Positions 32,254 to 41,400 of a stretch of 64,000 nt of DNA are shown here, piece after piece. The translations under genes were made by a program, and so were the position numbers. Within the stretch, counting starts at the first letter, position 1; the number at the start of each line of letters is the position of its first letter. Where the stretch lies: positions 310,001 to 374,000 of the forward strand of contig NZ_AVCS01000015.1 in NCBI RefSeq assembly GCF_000498495.1. The letters run 5' to 3'. Source of the DNA: Flavobacterium enshiense DK69 (GTDB lineage: Bacteria; Bacteroidota; Bacteroidia; Flavobacteriales; Flavobacteriaceae). The notes beneath the pieces were generated by a model. It was not told where the DNA came from and did not search any database. It saw nothing but the letters and a program-made list of their open reading frames with translations.

Positions 32254-33408
32254 ATGGTGCATAAAAAAAAGATAGTTTTGGATCCCCAAATTTTTAACGA
32301 TCAGGAATATGGTGGGATTTCAAGATATTATGTTGAGATTTTTTCCAGGGTAAAGCGAAATAGCAAGGATTTCGAAGTTATAGTACCGGCGCTATATTCC
32401 AAGAATGTTTACCTGGCCGAAAGTGATTTAAATAATTCCAAGTCGGCTTCTTTTGGACGTTACATTAATTTTCTGAATAAAATCGGAATCAGTGTCCGAA
32501 AAAAAATAAAAAAAAGAAACAGGTCCTTTGCGCTGAAAATAATTGGTTCAAATGACTTCGATTTATTTATCCCAACTTATTTTGATCCGTATTTCTTAAA
32601 TCTGATTGGAGAAAAACCTTTTGTTCTGACAGTTTATGACATGATTCATGAATTGTTTCCTTCCAATTTTCCGGATGATACCACAACGGTTAAGAATAAG
32701 TTGTTGCTGATGGAAAAAGCGACCAAAATAATTGCAGTTTCAAATAATACCAAAAAAGACATTCTGCGCCTCTATCCTCATTTGGATGCAAGTAAAATTG
32801 AAGTGATTTATCATGGAAATTCAATTGAAATTTATCCTGATGAACCAATTGATTTACCTTCGAAATACCTTCTTTATGTTGGATCCAGAGAGCATTATAA
32901 GAATTTTACCTTTCTCACTGAAGCCATAGAAGAAACTTTGAAAAGTCAGGATGATTTGGTTTTATTATGTGCCGGAGGCGGAGTTTTTAAAGAAAAAGAA
33001 AAAGAATTCCTCAAAAGGAAAGGGTTGACAGATAAAGTGTTTCAGTTGCCGTTTAAGGAAAAACATTTAGGGAAGATATATCAGAATGCAATAGCTTTTA
33101 TATTTCCTTCCGTGTATGAAGGATTTGGAATACCCGTTTTAGAGGCAATGGCATGCGGGTGTCCAATAATACTAACAGACAACAGTTCTTTCCCGGAAGT
33201 GGCAGGAGAAGCCGGCATTTTTTTTAAATTGAATGATAAGGCAGATTTAAGAAACAAAATAGAAATGGTTCTCGCGGATCCCGATTTACGAAAAATTCAC
33301 ACCGAGAAGGGATTGGAGCGAATAAAAAAATTTAGCTGGGATGAAGCAAGCGCTTCTTGTATACGAGTTTATAATGAAGCCATAGCATTAACACATGGAA
33401 AAATATAA
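32254..33408 (+). CDS. Glycosyltransferase family 4 (GT-B)
   Basis: The 384-residue protein has a GT4 layout with an N-half (QIFNDQEYGGISRYYVEIF) and a nucleotide-binding C-half. The C-half has KYLLYVGSREHYKNF, PSVYEGFGIPVLEAMACGCPIILTD-like donor-site sequence (two Glu of the E-x7-E motif) and SSFPEVAGEAGIFF. These match the mannosyl/glucosyltransferase type of the family. It works in the cytosol on a lipid-linked glycan. It overlaps the next gene by 14 nt, so the two are coupled. Confidence 0.92.
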   Translation: MVHKKKIVLDPQIFNDQEYGGISRYYVEIFSRVKRNSKDFEVIVPALYSKNVYLAESDLNNSKSASFGRYINFLNKIGISVRKKIKKRNRSFALKIIGSNDFDLFIPTYFDPYFLNLIGEKPFVLTVYDMIHELFPSNFPDDTTTVKNKLLLMEKATKIIAVSNNTKKDILRLYPHLDASKIEVIYHGNSIEIYPDEPIDLPSKYLLYVGSREHYKNFTFLTEAIEETLKSQDDLVLLCAGGGVFKEKEKEFLKRKGLTDKVFQLPFKEKHLGKIYQNAIAFIFPSVYEGFGIPVLEAMACGCPIILTDNSSFPEVAGEAGIFFKLNDKADLRNKIEMVLADPDLRKIHTEKGLERIKKFSWDEASASCIRVYNEAIALTHGKI

Positions 33409-34315
33409 AGTTACATCACCCATACTTTTCCTGATATTTAACAGACCAGAACAGACTTATAAGGTTTTCGAACAGATCAGAAAAGTAAGGCCCGAGAAAT
33501 TATTTATCGCCGGAGATGGTCCGAGGGAAAACAAGGATGGTGAGGCGTTATTGTGTGAAAAAGCGCGTCAGATAGTATCGCTTGTCGATTGGGATTGCGA
33601 AGTGAAGACGCTTTTTAGGGAAGAAAATTTAGGGTGTAAATATGCGGTTTCTTCTGCAATAAGCTGGTTTTTTGATCAGGTAGAGGAAGGGATTGTCCTC
33701 GAAGATGATTGCCTGCCTCAAAATGATTTTTTTTATTTTTGCGATGTATTATTAGAGAAATACAGATTTGACAGCCGTATAATGCATATAGGCGGAACCA
33801 ATTTCCATAAGGACATGAAGTGGGGAGATGCCAGTTATTATTTTTCCAATACTTCAAATGTCTGGGGTTGGGCTTCCTGGAAAAGAGCTTGGAAAATGTA
33901 TGATGTAGAGCTTTCGCAATATAATGGCATTGATACAGCGCCTTATTTTTATTCTATTTTTAACAGTACGATTATTGCGGAAACTTGGGCAAAAAAAATA
34001 AAAGAGCTGCAGGAAAATAAAATTGATACGTGGGATTATCAATGGACAATTGCAGTCATGTTAAACAATGGATTGACTATCGTGCCTAATACAAATCTAA
34101 TCAGTAACATAGGATTTGGGATTAATGCCACGCACACAGTGACGACTTCAAGTGAAGCGGCAAATATGAAAGTAGGTCCTATTGGAGAAATTACACATCC
34201 GGGAATTATTTTGGCTGAAAAAGCTGCAGATTTAGTAGTTTTGAACCGGGAATTCAATGTTAAGAAGCAAAAAAGGAAGAAGATAATCCGAACTTTTAAA
34301 TTCTGGAAAAAATAA
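33395..34315 (+). CDS. Nucleotide-diphospho-sugar transferase (GT-A fold, HlpA-like)
   Basis: The 306-residue protein has SPILFLIFNRPEQTYKVFEQIRK at the start, EEGIVLEDDCLPQNDFFYF (a DDC divalent-metal motif) near residue 110 and WGWASWKRAWKMYD. This order is known for hemolytic protein HlpA-like and methyltransferase-associated GT-A transferases in surface-glycan loci. The sugar is unknown. It overlaps the upstream GT4 gene by 14 nt. A 225-bp gap with no signal separates it from gmd. Confidence 0.82.
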   Translation: MEKYKVTSPILFLIFNRPEQTYKVFEQIRKVRPEKLFIAGDGPRENKDGEALLCEKARQIVSLVDWDCEVKTLFREENLGCKYAVSSAISWFFDQVEEGIVLEDDCLPQNDFFYFCDVLLEKYRFDSRIMHIGGTNFHKDMKWGDASYYFSNTSNVWGWASWKRAWKMYDVELSQYNGIDTAPYFYSIFNSTIIAETWAKKIKELQENKIDTWDYQWTIAVMLNNGLTIVPNTNLISNIGFGINATHTVTTSSEAANMKVGPIGEITHPGIILAEKAADLVVLNREFNVKKQKRKKIIRTFKFWKK

Positions 34316-34540
34316 AAGAAACAGTCGGGATTTTTTTGAGGGATTGATATTTGTTGAAATTTTAAGAATCTGCAATAAATAAAATAATAACAGAAAAGCA
34401 GAGGGATTATAATGAAGATAAGATTTTTCAGATAAATTTGCTGCTGGTTAAAAGCCCGAAAAGAAATAGATATCATTTAACAACATAAAATTCGTCTTTT
34501 TGAGTTAATCAACAGATGAATTGTTTTATATAAAATTAGT
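34316..34540. other. A/T-rich gap upstream of gmd
   Basis: No coding frame, terminator or full consensus promoter was found. TTG followed by an AT-rich TTTTATATAAAATTAG lies just before gmd. Confidence 0.4.
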
Positions 34541-35632
34541 ATGAAGACAGCCTTAATAACAGGGGTTACAGGACAAGACGGAGCATATTTGGCAGAATTA
34601 TTACTGTCAAAAGGATACATGGTTCACGGTATTAAAAGAAGAAGTTCTTTGTTTAATACCCAACGAATTGATCATATTTATGAAGATCCACATATTGAAA
34701 ACCAGCATTTCAAATTGCACTATGGCGATTTAAGTGATTCTACCAATTTGATCAGAATTATTCAGGAAACACAACCTGATGAAATCTACAACCTGGGTGC
34801 AATGAGTCACGTAAAAGTGAGTTTTGATACTCCTGAATATACGGCAAATGCTGATGGAATCGGAACTTTACGAATTCTGGAAGCAGTGCGCTTACTGGGA
34901 TTAACAAAAAAAACCAAAATCTATCAGGCATCTACTTCAGAATTGTACGGATTGGTTCAGGAAGTTCCTCAAAAGGAAACAACTCCTTTCTATCCACGTT
35001 CTCCTTATGCGGTGGCAAAAATGTATGCTTACTGGATTACGGTAAATTATCGTGAAGCATATGATATGTTTGCCTGTAATGGAATTTTATTTAATCACGA
35101 GAGTCCGCGTCGAGGAGAAACTTTCGTAACCAGAAAAATTACAAGAGGGGTTGCTCAAATGGCATTGGGGCTGCAGGATACTTTATTTATGGGGAACATT
35201 GACTCGCAACGCGACTGGGGACATGCCAAAGATTATGTGGAAGCTATGTGGTTGATTTTGCAACAGGAAAAACCGGAAGATTACGTTATTTCAACAGGCG
35301 TTACAACTACTGTTAGAGACTTTATCAAAATGGCTTTTAAAGAAGTTGGTGTTGAAGTGGCATTTTCCGGAGAAGGCGTTGATGAAGTGGCTGTAGTTGT
35401 ATCTACTTCTAACCCGGAATACAGTTTTACCGTTGGTCAAGTAGTTGTGAAAATTGATCCTACTTACTTCAGACCGACCGAGGTGGATTTACTGATTGGT
35501 GACAATACGAAGGCAAAAACAAAATTGGGCTGGGAGCCAAAATACAATTTGGAAATGCTTGTTAAGGAAATGATGGAAGCTGATGTCGAATTGTTTAAGA
35601 AAGAAAAACACTTAAAAGCACACGCTAAATAA
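34541..35632 (+). CDS. gmd: GDP-mannose 4,6-dehydratase
   Basis: The 363-residue extended short-chain dehydrogenase converts GDP-mannose to GDP-4-keto-6-deoxymannose, the first step toward GDP-fucose, colitose or rhamnose. It has the Rossmann motif GVTGQDG at 8-14, the [12 protein letters not shown] element of Gmd, catalytic Thr/Ser in STSELYG (131-137), Y156 and K160 (SPYAVAK) and the [16 protein letters not shown] segment. The next gene, fcl, starts 2 bp after its stop, so the pair makes GDP-L-fucose for the glycosyltransferases that follow. Confidence 0.97.
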   Translation: MKTALITGVTGQDGAYLAELLLSKGYMVHGIKRRSSLFNTQRIDHIYEDPHIENQHFKLHYGDLSDSTNLIRIIQETQPDEIYNLGAMSHVKVSFDTPEYTANADGIGTLRILEAVRLLGLTKKTKIYQASTSELYGLVQEVPQKETTPFYPRSPYAVAKMYAYWITVNYREAYDMFACNGILFNHESPRRGETFVTRKITRGVAQMALGLQDTLFMGNIDSQRDWGHAKDYVEAMWLILQQEKPEDYVISTGVTTTVRDFIKMAFKEVGVEVAFSGEGVDEVAVVVSTSNPEYSFTVGQVVVKIDPTYFRPTEVDLLIGDNTKAKTKLGWEPKYNLEMLVKEMMEADVELFKKEKHLKAHAK

Positions 35633-35634
35633 TA

Positions 35635-36558
35635 ATGGAATTACATTCGAAAATTTTTGTAGCCGGACATCGCGGAATGGTGGGTAGTGCCATCGTGGCA
35701 AATCTTGAGAGAAAAGGCTTCACTAATATTATTAAAAGAACATCGTCTGAATTAGACTTAAGAAATCAAAAAGCGGTTGCCGATTTTTTTGAAGCCGAAA
35801 AACCGGAATATGTATTTCTTGCTGCAGCGAAAGTCGGAGGAATTGTAGCCAATAATACCTACAGAGCCGATTTTATATATGAAAACATGATGATTCAAAA
35901 TAATGTGATCCATCAGAGTTTTGAAAATGGGGTTAAAAAACTGATGTTCCTTGGATCGTCTTGTATTTATCCTAAACTGGCGCCACAACCTTTAAAAGAA
36001 GATTATCTTTTAACCGGTTTATTGGAAGAAACCAACGAACCTTACGCCATAGCTAAAATTGCAGGAATAAAAATGTGTGATGCTTACCGTGATCAGTACG
36101 GCTGCAATTTTATTTCGGTGATGCCAACAAACCTTTATGGTTTAAACGATAATTACGATTTAAATAATTCCCATGTATTGCCTGCCTTATTGCGCAAATT
36201 TCATGAGGCAAAACATAACAATACACCAGAAGTGACCGTTTGGGGAACAGGGACTCCGCTAAGAGAGTTTCTTCATGCCACGGATATGGCGGATGCCTGT
36301 GTTTTTCTGATGCAGAATTATAATGAAAAAGGATTTGTGAATATTGGATCAGGAAAAGAAATCAGCATACGTGATTTAGCTTTTTTGGTGAAAGACATCG
36401 TTGGTTTTGAAGGAGAAATTATTTTCGACACCACAAAACCGGACGGAACACCAAGAAAATTGATGGATGTTAGCAAACTAAATGATTTAGGCTGGAACTA
36501 TTCCATCGAATTAAAAGACGGTATTGAAGCTGTTTACAAAGAAAAATTTTTGAGCTAA
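35635..36558 (+). CDS. fcl: GDP-L-fucose synthase (epimerase/reductase)
   Basis: The 307-residue protein has [10 protein letters not shown] at 11-20, SSCIYP at 108-113, and catalytic Y137 and K141 (PYAIAK), with [20 protein letters not shown] and [12 protein letters not shown]. It converts the Gmd product to GDP-L-fucose with NADPH. The order gmd-fcl with 2 bp spacing is the standard module. The following GT2 gene begins at the base after the stop codon, so all are in one operon. Confidence 0.97.
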   Translation: MELHSKIFVAGHRGMVGSAIVANLERKGFTNIIKRTSSELDLRNQKAVADFFEAEKPEYVFLAAAKVGGIVANNTYRADFIYENMMIQNNVIHQSFENGVKKLMFLGSSCIYPKLAPQPLKEDYLLTGLLEETNEPYAIAKIAGIKMCDAYRDQYGCNFISVMPTNLYGLNDNYDLNNSHVLPALLRKFHEAKHNNTPEVTVWGTGTPLREFLHATDMADACVFLMQNYNEKGFVNIGSGKEISIRDLAFLVKDIVGFEGEIIFDTTKPDGTPRKLMDVSKLNDLGWNYSIELKDGIEAVYKEKFLS

Positions 36559-37377
36559 ATGACGAGAATATCAATAATAACAGTTAATTATAACGATAAA
36601 GCCGGTTTGGAGAAAACACTGCGAAGTGTGACGTCTCAGACACTGAAGGACTTTGAATATGTTGTTATTGACGGAGGAAGCAATGACGGAAGTAAAGAGC
36701 TGATAGAAAGCTACGCAGATAAAATTGATTATTGGGTAAGTGAACCGGATAAAGGGGTTTACAGTGCTATGAATAAAGGGATTAAAGCTGCTACCGGAGA
36801 ATTTGTGCTTTTTATGAATGGCGGCGATTTATTTTATGACACGCTGGTACTTGAAAATGTCCAGAAAATGCTGGTGCCAGAATATGATATTTTTTACGGC
36901 GATAATTTTAAGGTGAAAGACAACGCAAAGCGTAAAAAAACCTATCCTGAACAATTGTCTTTTTCTTTTTTCTATACCAGTTCATTAAATCATCAGTCTA
37001 CTTTCATAAGAAGGAAGTTGTTTTTTGACCATTTTTTATACAAAGAGAATTATAAAATTGTAGCCGATTGGGACTTTTTCATTTACACTATCTGTAAGCA
37101 GAATGTTCCTTACAAATACTTAAATTGTACTATCAGCGAATATGATTTTACAGGTATTTCATCGTCAGAAAAAAGCAGAAATACCATAGCTCAGGAAAAA
37201 GAAGCTTCCATGAAAATGTATTTTCCGTTATTTGTGGAGGATTACAAGCAGGTAGCCGAATTGAATTCAAAACGGGTACAGCAGGTTTTTCATATCAAGA
37301 ACTTTCCGGTTGCCTGGAAACTTTTAAAAAGTACCATCAGCGTTCTGTTGCTGTTTATTCCTAAAATGAAAAAATGA
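36559..37377 (+). CDS. Glycosyltransferase family 2 (GT-A)
   Basis: The 272-residue protein opens with ISIITVNYNDKAGLEKTLRSV and carries VIDGGSNDGSKELIESY and SEPDKGVYSAMNKGIKAATGEFVLFMNGGDLFYD, a classic GT2 core of the WcaE/WcaA style. It sits directly after fcl with no gap and may be the fucosyltransferase or a neighbouring step; the donor is inference. It overlaps the next gene by 4 nt (ATGA). Confidence 0.92.
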   Translation: MTRISIITVNYNDKAGLEKTLRSVTSQTLKDFEYVVIDGGSNDGSKELIESYADKIDYWVSEPDKGVYSAMNKGIKAATGEFVLFMNGGDLFYDTLVLENVQKMLVPEYDIFYGDNFKVKDNAKRKKTYPEQLSFSFFYTSSLNHQSTFIRRKLFFDHFLYKENYKIVADWDFFIYTICKQNVPYKYLNCTISEYDFTGISSSEKSRNTIAQEKEASMKMYFPLFVEDYKQVAELNSKRVQQVFHIKNFPVAWKLLKSTISVLLLFIPKMKK

Positions 37378-38273
37378 AAAAGATACAAGTAGGTTTTTTA
37401 CTGTCGTATGATTACGAATTGCTGAAGAAATCCATTCCGCCGGTTTATAATGAGGCGGATACTATTTTTTTGGCCGTTGACAAAGAATACAGAACATGGT
37501 CGGGTAATAAATTCTCAATTCCAGATGATTTTTTTGATTGGCTAAAAGCATTCGATGTTGATAAGAAAATTGAAATTTATGCCGACAATTTTTATGTTCC
37601 TGAGCTGAATGCTATTCAGAACGACACCCGTGAGCGTCATATGCTCGGAAATAAAATGGGCATTGGCAATTGGCTTATCCAAATTGATTCCGACGAGATT
37701 TTTATCGATTTTAAATCGTTTGTCACCAATCTTAGAAAATACGATTCATATCTGAAAAACCCGGCACAGAATCCGATTCAGTTTGCCGCTTTTCATGTCA
37801 ATGTCTATAAATATTTGCCGGAAGGGATTTTGTATATCGACAAGCCTTCCAAATTTTTAGTGGCGACCAATTATCCTAACTATAAATACGCTAAAAACAC
37901 GAAATCGCGAATCGTATATTTCAATTCCTTAGTCCTGCACGAAGGATTGGCACGAACCGAGGAAGATTTGAAAGTGAAATTAGCGAATTGGGGCCATAAA
38001 CATGAAATAAACGATACGTTTTTGGACAAATGGAAAATGGCCAATGCGCAAAATTACAAAGACCTTAAAGATGTCTTTTACCTTGACGCTGATACTTGGC
38101 CGTCCGTTGGTTTTTTTCCATCCAATAATCTTTCAGAGATTAAGAAGATAGTAGAGAACGACGCAACATTAACTATTCCGGCAACCAAATTGTTTTTCAG
38201 GAATTTCGGCCAATGGTTCAAGCATTTATTCAAAAAGAAAAAACCCGTTTTCGAATCTTATTTCGAGTTATAA
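37374..38273 (+). CDS. Possible GT-A glycosyltransferase of unassigned family
   Basis: The 299-residue soluble protein has no strong family hallmark that I can name. It has a GT-A-like start (IQVGFLLSYDYELLKKSIPPVYNEADTIFLAVD) and a metal-binding candidate IQIDSDEIF near residue 103, as in DxD-type enzymes. Also visible are RTWSGNKFSIPDDFFDWL and, near the C-terminus, a short basic tail. It is translationally coupled to the GT2 gene before it and ends one base before the next, so it belongs to the same pathway. Confidence 0.6.
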   Translation: MKKIQVGFLLSYDYELLKKSIPPVYNEADTIFLAVDKEYRTWSGNKFSIPDDFFDWLKAFDVDKKIEIYADNFYVPELNAIQNDTRERHMLGNKMGIGNWLIQIDSDEIFIDFKSFVTNLRKYDSYLKNPAQNPIQFAAFHVNVYKYLPEGILYIDKPSKFLVATNYPNYKYAKNTKSRIVYFNSLVLHEGLARTEEDLKVKLANWGHKHEINDTFLDKWKMANAQNYKDLKDVFYLDADTWPSVGFFPSNNLSEIKKIVENDATLTIPATKLFFRNFGQWFKHLFKKKKPVFESYFEL

Positions 38274-38274
38274 T

Positions 38275-39066
38275 ATGAAACTAAAAACAGCTTTATTAAT
38301 TTCGACTTACAATTGGCCGGCCGCACTTAATGTTGTGCTTAAAAGCGCCATGTCACAATCCGTTATGCCGGACGAAATTCTTATTGCTGACGACGGTTCG
38401 ATGGAAGATACAAAAGCCCTGATAGAGTCCTATCAGCAAAAATGCGTCGTGCCTATAAAACATTTCTGGCAGGAAGATTTAGGTTTCCGAAAATCGAGAA
38501 TCTTAAACCAGGCCGTTGCCGGAACCGAAGCCGATTATATCATTCAGGTGGACGGTGATTGCATCATGCATGAAAAATTTGTGGAAGACCATATAAAGGG
38601 ACGTGTAAAAGAGGCATATTTATATGGAGCCCGTGTAAATATTCTTCCGGATTTTGTGGCTGAAGTGCTGGAAAAAGGGATTATATCTTTTGGCTATTTT
38701 TCAAAGGAAATCAAAAATAAATCCAGATCACTGCACATTCCTTTTTTTGCATCTTTTTATAAAGTGCATCAATCGTATTCGGATAAATTCAGAGGGTGTA
38801 ACGTGTCTTTCTGGAGAAAAGATTTTATCGAAATCAACGGTTATAATGAAGATTACGAAGGCTGGGGCAGAGAAGATTCCGATTTAGTAATAAGAATGGG
38901 AAATAAAGGCGTAAAAGCCAAAAGGCTTCGTTATGCCGGTATCGTCTTTCATATTCATCATAAAATTAACTCAAGGGCCAATTTTGAAAAAAATGATGAA
39001 ATGCAGAACCAGACTATTGCTAATAAATTGGTTTGGATAGAGAACGGCGTCGATAAATACCTTTAG
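38275..39066 (+). CDS. Glycosyltransferase family 2 with galactosyltransferase-like C-domain
   Basis: The 263-residue protein has TALLISTYNWPAALNVVLKSA and EILIADDGSMEDTKALIESY. Its DGDCIM (DxD-type) motif lies near residue 90. The C-terminal part, SFWRKDFIEINGYNEDYEGWGREDSDLVIRMGNKG, is the ED-type signature of the galactosyltransferase-related domain. It is a paralogue of the gene at 41401 (same order, similar motifs). It is the last gene of the gmd operon and is convergent with the next gene. Confidence 0.9.
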   Translation: MKLKTALLISTYNWPAALNVVLKSAMSQSVMPDEILIADDGSMEDTKALIESYQQKCVVPIKHFWQEDLGFRKSRILNQAVAGTEADYIIQVDGDCIMHEKFVEDHIKGRVKEAYLYGARVNILPDFVAEVLEKGIISFGYFSKEIKNKSRSLHIPFFASFYKVHQSYSDKFRGCNVSFWRKDFIEINGYNEDYEGWGREDSDLVIRMGNKGVKAKRLRYAGIVFHIHHKINSRANFEKNDEMQNQTIANKLVWIENGVDKYL

Positions 39067-39070
39067 AAAA

Positions 39071-39826
39071 CTATTCCAGTTTTCTGTACATCATCCATAG
39101 CTGCAAATATCTTTTGAAAACCGAAAAAGCGTGTACATAAGCCAGTACGAATCCTTCTTTGCCATCTAAAATTCCCAAACGATAAATATATTGCCAAAGA
39201 AAACGGTATTTAGGACGTATGAAAAAATGATAGGCATTGGGCTTTTTGTTCTTCAGATAAAGACTTTCTGCCTGTAGTTTGCTGTATAAATTGAGCTTAT
39301 TGTTGTAATTGTCAAAACTTTTGTAACTGAAATGGTTGACCTTTTCTTTTAAGAAGCCTACTTTGCCATTAGCAGCAATAACTTCGTGAACAAGATTTCC
39401 GTTGTACTGACAGTGATTTTTATTGAAAACCCTAATTGCCTTATCAGATTGCCATCCGCCGTACTTGATGTGCTTTCCCATGAAATGAAAATTTCGCTTC
39501 GCATAGTAAGCAACATATTCGGATTTTGAATTGGATACGGAAAGAATTTCGGTTTTTAATTCAGGGGTAACGATTTCATCTAAATCAAAAAATACAATCC
39601 AATCGTTTTTAGCCTGACTGATAGCGAAATTACGTTGATTGGAAAAATTGTCAAATTCCCTTTGGATTACCTTTACACCTAGACTTTTTGCAATTTCCAC
39701 CGTTTTATCGGTACTGTCGGAGTCAACAAAAATAATTTCATCAGCAAAAGACAAACTTTCAACATACTGTTTTACATTTTCTTCTTCATTTAAGGTAATC
39801 GCTAATGCTGTTATTTTTGGTGTCAA
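39071..39826 (-). CDS. Glycosyltransferase family 2, WaaE/KdtX-like, TTG start
   Basis: The 251-residue protein contains KITALAITLNEEENVKQYVES, VDSDSTDKTVEIAKSLGVKV, NFSNQRNFAISQAKNDWIVFFDLDE and RNFHFMGKHIKYGGWQSDKAIRVF. These features place it with the WaaE/KdtX group of lipopolysaccharide-core GT2 enzymes. No ATG occurs near the N-terminus. The longest frame starts with TTG at 39865, which lies inside a -7 box, so the TTG at 39826 is proposed. It is a paralogue of the gene at 40610. Confidence 0.85.
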   Translation of the reverse strand: MTPKITALAITLNEEENVKQYVESLSFADEIIFVDSDSTDKTVEIAKSLGVKVIQREFDNFSNQRNFAISQAKNDWIVFFDLDEIVTPELKTEILSVSNSKSEYVAYYAKRNFHFMGKHIKYGGWQSDKAIRVFNKNHCQYNGNLVHEVIAANGKVGFLKEKVNHFSYKSFDNYNNKLNLYSKLQAESLYLKNKKPNAYHFFIRPKYRFLWQYIYRLGILDGKEGFVLAYVHAFSVFKRYLQLWMMYRKLE

Positions 39827-39862
39827 ATTATTTAGGGATGTATTTTTTGATATATATAGAAG

Positions 39863-39870
39863 CAAATGTA
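39863..39870 (-). promoter_or_regulatory. -7 box of the WaaE-like gene at 39071
   Basis: The minus strand reads TACATTTG, a full TAnnTTTG match. It overlaps the first codon of the longest frame, favouring the start at 39826 with a leader of about 30 nt. Confidence 0.55.
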
Positions 39871-39907
39871 ATAATTTTACAATTATTTACTAATATAAAA
39901 TAACGAA

Positions 39908-40618
39908 ATGACACGACTGCCAATTTTAATGTACCATAATGTTTCTAAAGAAGAGAAAAATAGTAAGGGACTTACAATTTCTGCTGTAAAGTTAGAGAGT
40001 CAATTTCGTTATTTAACCGAGAATAAGTACACAAGTTATCATTTGTCGGAATTGGAAACCAAGAGCCAACTGCCAAAGAAGAGTATCGTAATCACTTTTG
40101 ATGATGTCACGGAAAATCAATTGATCTATGCTGTGCCATTATTGAAGAAATATGATCTAAAAGCAACATTTTTTGTGCCTTTTGCCTATGTTGATAAAAC
40201 GGATATGTGGAATGAAGGCAGTGAGAAAATAATGAGTTACGAACAATTGAGAAATCTTCCTGAAATTATTGAATTGGGTCTGCATTCTTTTGCCCATAAA
40301 AAATATGATTCTCTTTCCGAATCGGAAATAAACAATGATTTCGAAAAATGCTTCAAATGCATAGAAGAACACAATCTTAAAGTGTACAGTGCTGTTGCTT
40401 ACCCTTATGGTAATTTTCCCAAAAAAGAGCCTGAAAAATCCAAATTCAAGACAAATTTGATGCAGAACGATATTAAAATGGGATTGCGTATTGGTAATAA
40501 AATAAACAAATTCCCGTTTAAAAATCCGTTTGAAATTATGCGCATTGACGTAAAAGGCGAGGACAGTCTGCTGAAATTCAAACTGAAACTGCGTTTCGGT
40601 AAACTGAAATTATTTTAA
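39908..40618 (+). CDS. Polysaccharide deacetylase (NodB-type, CE4)
   Basis: The 236-residue protein starts LPILMYHNVS, typical of the domain. Motif 1 is SIVITFDDVTENQ (usually TFDDG), giving the catalytic-base and metal Asp. Motif 2 is LHSFAH, giving two metal His. AVAYPYGNFPKKEPEK takes the place of the usual R-x-P-Y/W-G motif. It removes N-acetyl groups from a polysaccharide or lipid-linked glycan. No signal peptide is seen, so cytosolic action on a precursor is likely. Its last 9 nt overlap the 3' end of the convergent next gene. Confidence 0.88.
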   Translation: MTRLPILMYHNVSKEEKNSKGLTISAVKLESQFRYLTENKYTSYHLSELETKSQLPKKSIVITFDDVTENQLIYAVPLLKKYDLKATFFVPFAYVDKTDMWNEGSEKIMSYEQLRNLPEIIELGLHSFAHKKYDSLSESEINNDFEKCFKCIEEHNLKVYSAVAYPYGNFPKKEPEKSKFKTNLMQNDIKMGLRIGNKINKFPFKNPFEIMRIDVKGEDSLLKFKLKLRFGKLKLF

Positions 40619-41347
40619 GCCTTTCTGAATCAGGATCATTTTTGCATAACGCGAAAAAACGCCATACGCATTAACACTGGCCAAAGCTAGCCCCGGCACG
40701 CCATCCATAAATCCTCTTTTTAAAATATAGGACGAGAAAAAGCGATATAAGGGTTTAAAGAATAAGTGGAAATAAGTAACTTTTTTGCCTTTTTGAACTG
40801 AAGTGTTAGCCTGAAACCAAGCATAAGAGTCTTTTTTCTGCAACAAATGAAATAAGCCTTTATAGGTGTAATGCAACATGAAATTTTTCAATTGCCCGAT
40901 ACTGCCCGGCACATTTAGTTTTTCGTGCACATCACCGGTAAAGTGAATGTTGTTGTTTCTAACCAATCTCACTACACGATCTACTTTATGGTATAAAAAG
41001 CGGTTCATGTAGAAATGAGGGAAATTGATTTTATAGCCACTGTGTTTTCCTGAAGCCATGACGTCAAGAATTTCGAGTTTGAGTTTTTGGCTTACCCTTT
41101 CGTCTCCGTCAATAAAAAGTACCCAATCTCCTGTTGCCTCTTTGATGGCATGGTTTTTTTGATTGGAAAAGTTGTCGAATTTTCGCTCCAAAACCTTGCA
41201 GCCTAATGAGATGGCTTTTTCTTTGGTTCCATCACTACTGAACGAATCAATGACAATGATTTCATTAGCAAAATCTACTGATTTCACTGCATCTTCAATA
41301 TAGTCAATCTCATTATAGGTGGGGATAATAACCGAAAGCGTACTCAT
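40610..41347 (-). CDS. Glycosyltransferase family 2, WaaE/KdtX-like (second copy)
   Basis: The 245-residue protein starts at ATG 41347 (MSTLSVIIPTYNEIDYIEDAV); the frame extends 10 codons upstream. It contains IVIDSFSSDGTKEKAISLGCKV, NFSNQKNHAIKEATGDWVLFIDGDERVS and HFTGDVHEKL. It matches the gene at 39071 motif for motif and is its paralogue. The likely role is adding a sugar in an LPS-core or lipid-linked glycan. Its 3' end overlaps the deacetylase gene by 9 nt. Confidence 0.9.
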   Translation of the reverse strand: MSTLSVIIPTYNEIDYIEDAVKSVDFANEIIVIDSFSSDGTKEKAISLGCKVLERKFDNFSNQKNHAIKEATGDWVLFIDGDERVSQKLKLEILDVMASGKHSGYKINFPHFYMNRFLYHKVDRVVRLVRNNNIHFTGDVHEKLNVPGSIGQLKNFMLHYTYKGLFHLLQKKDSYAWFQANTSVQKGKKVTYFHLFFKPLYRFFSSYILKRGFMDGVPGLALASVNAYGVFSRYAKMILIQKGLK

Positions 41348-41385
41348 TATTTTTAATTGGGAAAACAAATTTAACAAAATTAGGT

Positions 41386-41393
41386 TACCTTTG
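41386..41393 (+). promoter_or_regulatory. -7 box of the GT2 gene at 41401
   Basis: TACCTTTG is a full TAnnTTTG match ending only 7 bp before the ATG. Transcription would start at or within a base or two of the start codon. Confidence 0.55.
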
Positions 41394-41400
41394 CAGCATT

